Assembly (NCBI RefSeq): GCF_000526515.1
Contig: NZ_JAGF01000001.1
Span: 1,240,001 to 1,304,000 of the forward strand
Source: Cellulomonas sp. KRMCY2
GTDB taxonomy: Bacteria > Actinomycetota > Actinomycetes > Actinomycetales > Cellulomonadaceae
DNA length: 64,000 nt
Direction: 5' to 3'
The notes below the pieces were generated by a model. It saw only the letters and a program-made list of their open reading frames with translations. It did not search any database and was not told the DNA's origin. Below, in pieces: positions 49,265 to 56,900 of the stretch. Position 1 is the stretch's first letter, and the number at the start of each line of letters is the position of its first letter. The position numbers and the translations under genes were made by a program.

Positions 49265-50484
49265 CGGCCGACCACCCCGACCGGCGGACGTTCCTCGTCG
49301 GTGGTGCTGCGGCCCTCGGCGGAGCGGCGCTCGCTGTCGGCGGCCGCGCGGCCTGGGACGCCGACCAGGGAAGACGGGGCGCAGCGTCGGACGGGTCCGG
49401 CACCGCGGCGGGGACCGCAACCGTCCCGTTCCGAGGTGCCCGCCAGGCGGGCGTCGGGACCCCGCCGGCGGCGTTCGCCACGGTGATCGCGCTCGACCTG
49501 GTGCCCGGCGCCGACCGCGACGCGATCGTGCGACTGATGCGCATCTGGACCGATGACATCGAGCGGCTGACCCAGGGCCGCCCCGGGCTGACGGACACCG
49601 AGCCGGAGCTCGCGCTCGTGCCGGCTAGCCTGACCGTCACGGTCGGCTACGGCTCCGGCCTGTTCTCGGCCGCCGGGCTCGACCGGCTCCGCCCCGCGTG
49701 GCTCTCGCCGATCCCGGCCTTCGCGATCGACCGACTGCAGCCGGCCTGGTGCGGCGGCGACCTCGTCCTTCAGGTCTGCGCCGACGACGAGCTGACGATC
49801 CGGCACGCCGCCCGGCTGCTGGTCCGGCAGGCGGGCACCTTCGCCACGGTGCGCTGGGTCCAGCGCGGCTTCCGCCGCAGCCCGGGGACGACACCACCGG
49901 GCACGACGATGCGCAACCTGATGGGCCAGCTGGACGGCACCCGCAACCTGTCCCCGGTCGACGACGAGGACCTGATCTGGCACGACGACACGGCGCCGGA
50001 CTGGCTCGTCGGCGGGACGTCGATGGTGCTGCGGCGGATCGCGATGGACCTCGACACCTGGGACGGCGTCGACCGTCCGGTCCGGGAGGCCGTGCTCGGC
50101 CGGCGGATGGCGGACGGTGCGCCGCTGACCGGGACACGGGAGCACGACGAACCCGATCTCGAGGCCCTCAACGACATCGGCTTCCCGGTGATCGACATCG
50201 CTGCGCACATCCGCCGGGCCCGCACCGCGGACCCCGGACAGCGCTTCCTGCGCCGGGGGTACAGCTACGACGACGGTCCGGGGGCCGGCGGGCCGGACGG
50301 GACGGGACTGCTCTTCATCACCTTCCAGCGCGACGTGACGCGCCAGTTCGTCCCGGTCCAGCAGCGGCTGGCGGAGCTCGACCTGCTCAACACGTGGATC
50401 ACGCCGGTGGGCTCGGCGTCGTTCGCGATCCCTGGCGGGTGTCCGACCGGCGAGTACCTGGGCCAGCGCCTGCTCGAGAGCTGA
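49261..50484 (+). CDS. Tat-exported DyP-type peroxidase
   Basis: 407 residues. Tat signal RRTFLVGGAAALGGAALAVGG with an Arg-Arg pair at 8-9. Heme peroxidase signature MGQLDGTRN (GxxDG, Asp distal) at about residues 220-228 and HDEPDLEALNDIGFPVI with the proximal His region near 293. FQRDVTRQFVPVQQRL and SFAIPGG close the fold. The family oxidises dyes or other large substrates with H2O2. The operon layout (CopC, PCuAC, DyP) recalls the Streptomyces lividans DtpA locus, where extracellular copper delivery and a DyP peroxidase are linked. Confidence 0.9.
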   Translation: MTADHPDRRTFLVGGAAALGGAALAVGGRAAWDADQGRRGAASDGSGTAAGTATVPFRGARQAGVGTPPAAFATVIALDLVPGADRDAIVRLMRIWTDDIERLTQGRPGLTDTEPELALVPASLTVTVGYGSGLFSAAGLDRLRPAWLSPIPAFAIDRLQPAWCGGDLVLQVCADDELTIRHAARLLVRQAGTFATVRWVQRGFRRSPGTTPPGTTMRNLMGQLDGTRNLSPVDDEDLIWHDDTAPDWLVGGTSMVLRRIAMDLDTWDGVDRPVREAVLGRRMADGAPLTGTREHDEPDLEALNDIGFPVIDIAAHIRRARTADPGQRFLRRGYSYDDGPGAGGPDGTGLLFITFQRDVTRQFVPVQQRLAELDLLNTWITPVGSASFAIPGGCPTGEYLGQRLLES

Positions 50485-50720
50485 GGCCGGCCGCGAGGGC
50501 TGGTGGTCACGGCGACCCGGCAGCGTCGGCCGGTCCGCACATCAGCTCAGCCGGCCGCCAGGCGCAGCGCGTCCTGCGCGATGCCGACCATCGTCTGCGC
50601 CGACGTGGCCCGCTGCGGGTCCGGGGTCGCCAGCGGCGTTGACCTGCTCCAGCACCCAGGCAGCCACCTGGCCCGCGGCGTGCTCCGGACACGCGCACCC
50701 TCGTCATGATGCCCCTCGGA

Positions 50721-51248
50721 TCAGCGGCCCGCCCGGTCGGGGGCGTCGATGAGCTCGGCATCGTCCCGGCGATCCTCGAGCGCATGTCCGCCTGGGCTGA
50801 AGTCCAGCGGGATCTCGCCGCTGAGGTCCAGCACGTCGAGCAGGTCCAGCACGAGGACGGGCGGGTCGCGCAGGATGACCCGGCGGCCGTCCTCGGCCCC
50901 GACCTTGACCAGCTGGAAGAGGAAGGCCAGGCCGGTCGAGTCGATGAAGTCGACCCGGGAGGCATCCATCACGACCGGGCCGGTGCGGTCGAGCACCTGG
51001 CTCATGACCGCACTCGCCTGGCTGCGCAGCGCGGCGTCGACGTCACCCCACAGCCGGACGACGCAGCCGTCGCCTTCGTCGCTGACTGCCACACCCCCGT
51101 CGTGCCGGGTCTGGCTGTCGGTCCAGTCGGTCATCGAGTCCTCGTCGTCAGGTGCGGAGTCGTCAGGTGCGGAGTCGTCAGGTGCGGAGTCGTCAGGTGC
51201 GGAGTCGTCGGGTGCGGACGTCACACTGTTGGGACGATCCGGTGTCAT
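50721..51248 (-). CDS. STAS-domain protein (anti-sigma factor antagonist-like)
   Basis: 175 residues from the ATG at 51248 (MTDWTDSQ at 51134 is an alternative). The STAS domain (about 52-145) has the phosphorylation loop DFIDSTGLAFLFQLV with Ser as in SpoIIAA/RsbV, preceded by VVRLWGDVDAALRSQ. Such proteins bind or release an anti-sigma kinase. The N-terminus contains four to five DDSAP repeats from a 15-bp tandem repeat (51144-51218), likely disordered. No kinase gene is adjacent. Confidence 0.85.
   Translation of the reverse strand: MTPDRPNSVTSAPDDSAPDDSAPDDSAPDDSAPDDEDSMTDWTDSQTRHDGGVAVSDEGDGCVVRLWGDVDAALRSQASAVMSQVLDRTGPVVMDASRVDFIDSTGLAFLFQLVKVGAEDGRRVILRDPPVLVLDLLDVLDLSGEIPLDFSPGGHALEDRRDDAELIDAPDRAGR
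51144..51218 (-). repeat. 15-bp tandem repeat (5 units) in the 5' end of the STAS gene
   Basis: GTCGTCAGGTGCGGA (plus-strand reading) repeats with period 15 from 51144 to 51218; four units are identical and the fifth differs at one position. It encodes the DDSAP run. Confidence 0.9.
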
Positions 51249-51320
51249 GCTGGGTTCCCGGTTCCGGTGAACGAGCTGTGAGCGTTGCGTGACGCGCCAG
51301 TGCGGGCACGCGGTCGTCGT

Positions 51321-51410
51321 CGGCCGCTCCCGGCTCGGCCGCTCACGGCTCGACCGCTGGCTGTTCGACCGCTCCCGGCTCGACCGCTTGCTGTTCGACC
51401 GCTCCCGGCT
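51321..51410 (-). repeat. 15-bp tandem repeat (6 units) spanning the stop of the YbaK-like gene
   Basis: Units CGGCCGCTCCCGGCT, CGGCCGCTCACGGCT and CGACCGCTGGCTGTT alternate in a strict 15-bp register from 51321 to 51410. The stop codon (51343-51345) lies in the second unit; four units are inside the gene and encode the (E)PGAVEQ(Q/P)AV tail. Confidence 0.85.
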
Positions 51411-51876
51411 CTGGGTCCGTCACGTCAGCGACTGTCGCACCGAGGGCGAGCACCAGCCGGCTGCCGTCGACCGTCGCTGCGACACCTGGCGCCCCCGCAC
51501 CGATCGACGCGACCTGCCCCGCGATGCGCGCATCGGCCACGACGGGCCACCGGTGGGTCGAGCCGAAGGGCGTGATCGTGCCGCGCACGTAGCCGGTCAC
51601 CGCCAGCGCGACGTCCACGTCAGGCATGGACAACCGCGAGACACCGAGCAGGTCGCGCAGCTTCGGCCAGGAGATGGTCCGGTCACCCGGCACGAGGACG
51701 AAGAGGAAGTCGTCCGCACCGCGCCGCACCACGAGGGTCTTGACGACCTGCGCGGGCGGGACCCGACGCGCGGCCGCGGCCTCCGCGAGGCTGCGCACGG
51801 GTCCGTGTCGCACGAGCCGGTAGCGCAGCCCGCTCGCCTCGAGGGCTGCCACCGCCCGCTGCTCGCCGTCGCTCAT
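51343..51876 (-). CDS. YbaK/EbsC-family aminoacyl-tRNA deacylase
   Basis: 177 residues. HGPVRSLAEAAAARRVPPAQVVKTLVVR contains the conserved Lys (VVKTLV) of the YbaK/ProXp fold, and VPGDRTISWPKLRDLLG and GYVRGTITPFG are the other family motifs. It should remove mischarged amino acids from tRNA (Cys from tRNA-Pro in YbaK). The tail after residue 150 (EPGAVEQQAVEPGAVEQ) is an in-frame repeat with no counterpart in the family. The ATG follows GACGAT by six bases. Confidence 0.85.
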   Translation of the reverse strand: MSDGEQRAVAALEASGLRYRLVRHGPVRSLAEAAAARRVPPAQVVKTLVVRRGADDFLFVLVPGDRTISWPKLRDLLGVSRLSMPDVDVALAVTGYVRGTITPFGSTHRWPVVADARIAGQVASIGAGAPGVAATVDGSRLVLALGATVADVTDPEPGAVEQQAVEPGAVEQPAVEP

Positions 51877-51973
51877 CGAGCCATCGTCACACCGGGCACC
51901 GACAGTCCCGGCCGCAGTGCCGGACCACGCCGTGCCGGACCACGCCGTGCCGGGTGGTCAGCAGTGCCGGGCG

Positions 51974-52024
51974 GTCACAGGCGCCCAGTCGTCACAGGCG
52001 CCCAGCCGTCACAGGTGCTCCGGC
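51974..52024 (-). repeat. 17-bp tandem repeat (3 units) at the stop of the UspA-type gene
   Basis: GTCACAGGCGCCCAGTC (51974-51990), GTCACAGGCGCCCAGCC (51991-52007) and a diverged third unit (52008-52024) follow at a 17-bp period. The stop codon (52009-52011) is in the third unit; the other two are downstream. Confidence 0.8.
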
Positions 52025-52881
52025 TGGATGTGCGCCCGGATCCGGGCGACCATCACGGGGCACTGCGCGTGCAGCACCACGGTGTGGCTCACCGATCCGA
52101 GCAGGGCCCGGGCGACCCCGTGCCGGCCACGGCTGCCGACCACGACGAGACGCGCATGCGCGGCCGCGTCGAGCAGGGCCGTCGCGGGCTGCTCCTGGGT
52201 CAGGTGCGTGCGCACCACGAGGTCCGGGTACTGCTCGGCGAGGCCGGCGACCGACTCGCCGAGGATCACGCCCTCCGCCTCACGCAGCTCCGCGGTGAAG
52301 CCGGGCGAGAAGTAGTCGCCCGAGACGTACATCGCGGGCTCCTGCCAGGCGTGCACGACGTGCAGCTCCTGGTGGGTGCTGTCGGCCTCGGCCGCGGCCA
52401 GGGCGATCGCCTCGAGCGAGTCGGCCGAGCCGTCGGCGCCGACCACGACGCCGCGCGCGTCGTCCGGTGCCAGGTGGGGCACGATGACGACCGGGCAGTG
52501 CGCCGCCGCGGCGACCTGGTAGCCGAGCGACCCGCTGAAGACCCGCTCGAGCGCGGTCAGCCGGTGCGACCCGACGACCAGGAGCGTCGACGTCCACGAC
52601 CGCTCGACGAGCGCGAGCGCCGGGGTCCGGCGGTCCACCTCGATCAGCGGCTCGATCCCCGGGGTGGCCGCACGTGCGCGTTCGGCCTCCGCCTCCAGCA
52701 GGCTGCGGGCACCGGACTGGACCCCGTCGTCGTACAGGACGTCCAGGGCGATCGTCGGGAAGCCCGTCGCGGTCACGATCACGAGGTCGAGGCCCCGTCG
52801 GTGAGCGGCGTCGGCCGCCCACAGCAGTGCGTCATGGCTGGAGCTCGTGCCCTCCACGCCGACGATGACGGTGGGCTTCAT
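52009..52881 (-). CDS. Universal stress protein with two UspA domains
   Basis: 290 residues from the ATG at 52881. Domain 1 (1-135) begins KPTVIVGVEGTSSSHDALLW, ending GSLGYQVAAAAHCPVVIVP; domain 2 (145-285) begins GVVVGADGSADSLEAI and ends VVVGSRGRHGVARALLGSVSHTVVLHAQCPVMV. The G-2X-G-9X-G-(S/T) ATP loop occurs as GSRGRHGVARALLGS in domain 2 and as GSHRLTALERVFSGS (weaker) in domain 1, so the second domain probably binds ATP. Such proteins occur in stress and dormancy responses. Confidence 0.93.
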   Translation of the reverse strand: MKPTVIVGVEGTSSSHDALLWAADAAHRRGLDLVIVTATGFPTIALDVLYDDGVQSGARSLLEAEAERARAATPGIEPLIEVDRRTPALALVERSWTSTLLVVGSHRLTALERVFSGSLGYQVAAAAHCPVVIVPHLAPDDARGVVVGADGSADSLEAIALAAAEADSTHQELHVVHAWQEPAMYVSGDYFSPGFTAELREAEGVILGESVAGLAEQYPDLVVRTHLTQEQPATALLDAAAHARLVVVGSRGRHGVARALLGSVSHTVVLHAQCPVMVARIRAHIQPEHL

Positions 52882-53063
52882 GGCGATCCTTCCTCCCGTG
52901 CGAGTGCGCTGGTCACGGGAGGCGATCGAACCCGGGACGTGCCCGCGCGGTCTCGCTGTCACTACCACCGTCGATCCGCCGCCGGTCGACGTCAAGGCCC
53001 GAAGGTCCCGGGCCGTCGCGAACGGTCGCCACGGGCGTTCACACGCCGGACACCCGGCTCGCC

Positions 53064-53075
53064 TACGGTGTCCGG
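53064..53075 (+). promoter_or_regulatory. Leaderless-type -10 box for the alpha/beta hydrolase at 53076
   Basis: TACGGT (53064-53069) lies six bases before the ATG at 53076 and no ribosome site is present. Confidence 0.5.
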
Positions 53076-53906
53076 ATGGCCGAGGTGACGATCACCACGC
53101 CGCGCGGCATCAAGCTGGCCGGGACCTACGAGCCGGCCGGCTCACCCGGTCCCGCCGGGCTCGATGCGGACCTCGCGGCGCCCGTCGCGGCGCCCCCGGG
53201 TGCTGCGGTCCTGTTCGCGCACGGCTTCCTCGCCGAGCGCTCGTCCCGCGGCCGGGCCGACCGCCTCGCCGCCGCGTACCGCTCGGCCGGCTTCGCGACC
53301 CTCACCTTCGACTTCTCCGGCTGCGGCGCGTCGGACGACGCCGTCGTCACGGTCGGCGACGAGGTCGAGGACCTGGAGGCCGGGAGCCAGTTCCTCGCGG
53401 ACGCCGGCCATCTGCTGCAGGTCGTGCACGCCCACAGCCTCGGAGCCCTCGTGGCGCTCCGGAGCAGCTCGCCGTACGTGCACGCGATGGTCCTGACCGG
53501 CCCCGTCGCCGGACCGATCCGGCACCCGTGGCAGCACGTCCTGTCGGCCGGGCAGCTCGCCGAGCTGCGGGCCACCGGCCGCACGACAGTGCCCGACGAC
53601 GGCCCGGGCGACCGCGAGGAGAACGTGATCTCGAGCCAGACCCTCACCGACTTCTCCGACGTGGACCAGGAGTCGCTGCTGAGGGCCGTGACCTGCCCGG
53701 TCCTGCTCGTCCACGGCGGTGCGCTCCTCGACGGCGAGGAGCACCCGTTGCTGACCCGGTCGCGCGTCGGACTGCCCTTCCTGCCGGCCGGCTCGGCGCT
53801 GGAGGTCGTGCTCGGCGCCGACCACTCGCTGCTCGAGCACACCGACACGGTCGCGCGTCGCGCGCTCGCCTGGCTCGGTGACCGGCTGGCCGGAACGACC
53901 CTCTGA
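53076..53906 (+). CDS. Alpha/beta hydrolase
   Basis: 276 residues. GAAVLFAHGFLAERSSRGR is the oxyanion region, FATLTFDFSGCGASDD the strand 4 motif, and VVHAHSLGALVALRS the nucleophile elbow (Ser in HSLG). LLVHGGALLDGEEHPLLTRSRV and VVLGADHSLLEHTD supply the likely acid and catalytic His. A serine-hydrolase active site is therefore complete. Substrate unknown; the closest general type is the dienelactone-hydrolase/osmotically inducible group with an N-terminal MAEVTITTPRGIKLAG strand. No signal peptide. Confidence 0.85.
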   Translation: MAEVTITTPRGIKLAGTYEPAGSPGPAGLDADLAAPVAAPPGAAVLFAHGFLAERSSRGRADRLAAAYRSAGFATLTFDFSGCGASDDAVVTVGDEVEDLEAGSQFLADAGHLLQVVHAHSLGALVALRSSSPYVHAMVLTGPVAGPIRHPWQHVLSAGQLAELRATGRTTVPDDGPGDREENVISSQTLTDFSDVDQESLLRAVTCPVLLVHGGALLDGEEHPLLTRSRVGLPFLPAGSALEVVLGADHSLLEHTDTVARRALAWLGDRLAGTTL

Positions 53907-53925
53907 ACGGTTTCTCGGCTGACCG

Positions 53926-53947
53926 GCCGGCCCGCGTCGGGGACAAT
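53926..53947 (+). promoter_or_regulatory. Promoter of hrpA with short or absent leader
   Basis: CTGACC and GACAAT (53942-53947) are separated by about 17 bases; the GTG start (53956) lies eight bases after the -10 box without a ribosome site, so the leader is zero or a few bases. Confidence 0.4.
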
Positions 53948-53955
53948 GGCTCGTT

Positions 53956-56900
53956 GTGAGTGACGGGCCGCAGGAGCAGCCGACGCCGGGAGGTCGCCGT
54001 CGTCGGTCGGGTTCGCGCGCCCCGGGCCGTTCGCGTGGCCCGGGCCGCACGCGCGAGGGCGACGCGCGCCGGACCGCACCCGACGCAGTGCCCGCACGGG
54101 GGACGGCCCGCCGCACGCGCCGGGCGGACGCCCGCCGCGCCGTCGTCGTCCCGCCGATCACCTACCCCGAGCAGCTCCCGGTCTCCGCACGGCGAGCGGA
54201 CATCGCCGCCGCCATCCGTGACCACCAGGTGGTCATCGTCTCGGGCGAGACCGGTTCGGGCAAGACCACCCAGCTGCCGAAGATCCTGCTCGATCTCGGG
54301 CGCGGGCGGGACGGGCAGATCGGGCACACCCAGCCGCGGCGGATCGCGGCGCGCACGGTCGCCGAGCGGATCAGCGAGGAGATCACCGGCGGGTCGGGCG
54401 CGCTCGGCTCGATCGTCGGGTACCAGGTGCGCTTCACCGACCAGTCCTCCGAGGAGACGCTGGTCAAGGTCATGACGGACGGCATCCTGCTGGCCCAGAT
54501 CCAGCGGGACCCCGAGCTCCTGGCCTACGACACCCTGATCATCGACGAGGCGCACGAGCGGTCGCTGAACATCGACTTCATCCTCGGCTACCTGACCCGG
54601 CTGCTGCCCCAGCGCCCGGACCTCAAGGTCGTCATCACGTCGGCGACCATCGACTCGCAGCGGTTCGCCCGGCACTTCGCCGGCCCACCCACCGCGGCGG
54701 CGCCCGACGGCGTGCCGGCGCCGGTGATCGAGGTGACCGGACGCACCTACCCGGTCGAGCTCCGCTACCGGCCGCTGTCCCCCGACCTCCCGCAGGACGA
54801 CGATCTCGGCCTGGACGACACCACGACCGCGACCGCCGCAGCCACCTCCGCGGCCACGTCCGGCCGTGGCGCCACGAGCACCTCCGCCGCGCAGTGGAGC
54901 GAACCTGCGCGACACGCCCGCGCGTCGGGAGCCGGGCGCTCCACAACCGGACGGAACGCTCCACAGAAGGGGCGGGCAGGCGCGCGGGTGGGGGGACGCG
55001 CGGAGCCGGCGCAGCGTACGGAGCCGGGGCGCGCGCAGCGCACGGAGCCGGGACGCGCGCAGCGCACGGAGCCGGGACGCGAGGAGCGCGACCTCATGAC
55101 GGCGATCTGCGAGGCCGTCGACGAGCTGTGCGGCGAGGGACCGGGCGACATCCTCGTGTTCCTGTCCGGCGAGCGCGAGATCCGGGACGCCGAGGAGGCG
55201 CTGCGCGGACACCTGGGTCCGCGTGCGGTCGGAGCGGGTCACGCCCTGACGCCGCAGTCGATCGAGCTCCTGCCGCTGTACTCGCGGCTGTCCGCCGCGG
55301 AGCAGCACCGCGTCTTCGAGTCCCACGGCTCACGCCGCGTGGTGCTGGCCACGAACGTCGCCGAGACGTCGCTCACGGTTCCCGGCGTCCGCTACGTCAT
55401 CGACCCCGGCACCGCGCGGATCTCCCGGTTCTCCAAGGCGACCAAGGTCCAGCGGCTGCCGATCGAGCCGATCTCCCAGGCCAGCGCGAACCAGCGGTCG
55501 GGTCGCTGCGGGCGGGTCGCCGACGGGATCGCGATCCGGCTGTACTCCGAGGCGGACCTCGCGTCACGACCGGAGTTCACCGAGCCCGAGATCCTGCGCA
55601 CCTCGCTCGCCTCGGTGATCCTGCAGATGGTCGCCGTGGGCGTGGCCTCGACGCCCGACGACGTCGCGCGGTTCCCGTTCGTCGAGCCGCCCGACGTCCG
55701 CTCGATCCGCGACGGCGTCCAGCTCCTGACCGAGCTCGGTGCCCTCGAGCCCCTGGCGGGCGGGACGAGGCTGACCGAGGTCGGCCGCGCGCTCGCGATG
55801 CTGCCGATGGACCCTCGGCTCGCCCGCATGATCGTCGAGGGCGGACGCCGCGACGTGGCCCGTGAGGTCATGGTCATCGCGGCCGCGCTGTCCATCCAGG
55901 ACCCCAGGGAACGACCGGCCGAGCAGCGGCCGCAGGCCGACCAGTCCCACGCCAGGTTCGCCGACCCGACGTCGGACTTCCTGTCGTACCTCAACCTGTG
56001 GCACTACGTGCGCGACCAGCAGCGTGAGCTGTCCGGCAGCGCGTTCCGGCGGATGTGCCGTGCCGAGCACCTCAACTACCTGCGGCTGCGCGAGTGGCAG
56101 GATGTCGTGACCCAGCTCAAGGAGATGGCCAAGCCGCTCGGCATCACCGTCCGCCCGCCGAGCGCCCGCGCGACGGTCTCGGCCGGGCCGGCCACCGGCA
56201 CGGTCCGCCGGGCCGCCCCCGGAGCCCGCGCGCTGTCCGCCGAGGAGGCCGCCGCCGAGTCCGCCGCCCGGCAGGCGTCGGACCCCGGAGCCGGCCGGTC
56301 CGGCCACGGGTCCGACGGCTCGGGGGTGGCAGGGGAGCTGCGGCTGGCGTGGGACGCGGACCGGATCCACCAGGCGCTGCTGGCCGGGATGCTGAGCCAC
56401 CTCGGCATGCAGGAGGTCACCGAGGTCCGGGTCGGCGCGCGCGGCGGGACCGTGCCGAAGACCGGCAAGCCGATCCGGAAGCAGGTGCGCAACGAGTACC
56501 TGGGCGCTCGCGGCGCGCGGTTCGCGATCTTCCCCGGCTCGCCGCTGTCCAGGAAGCCGCCCGCGTGGATCATGGCGGGCGAGCTCGTCGAGACGTCCCG
56601 CCTGTGGGCGCGCGACGTGGCCCGGATCCAGCCGGAGTGGGCGGAGGAGCTCGCACCGCACCTGGTCAAGCGGGTCTACTCCGAGCCCGCGTGGTCCACC
56701 AAGCAGGGCGCCGCGACGGCGCAGGAGAAGGTGCTGCTCTACGGCGTCCCGATCGTCGCGCAGCGCCGCGTGCTGTACGCCAAGGTCGACCCCGAGCACG
56801 CCCGCGAGCTGTTCATCAGGCATGCGCTCGTCCAGGGCGAGTGGACGACCCACCACGCGTTCTTCCATGACAACCGGGACCTGCTGGCCGATGCCGAGCA

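Noticed and set aside
50485-50720. Possible small gene upstream of the STAS stop, minus strand (EHAAGQVAAWVLEQVNAAGD then, in another frame, QRATSAQTMVGIAQDALRLAAG)
   Set aside because: Reading needs a frameshift and no start is evident. It may be a decayed fragment but the evidence is too thin to annotate.
51144-51410. Regular direct repeats that might be a CRISPR array
   Set aside because: The units are head to tail without unique spacers and most are in frame inside genes; no cas genes are near.
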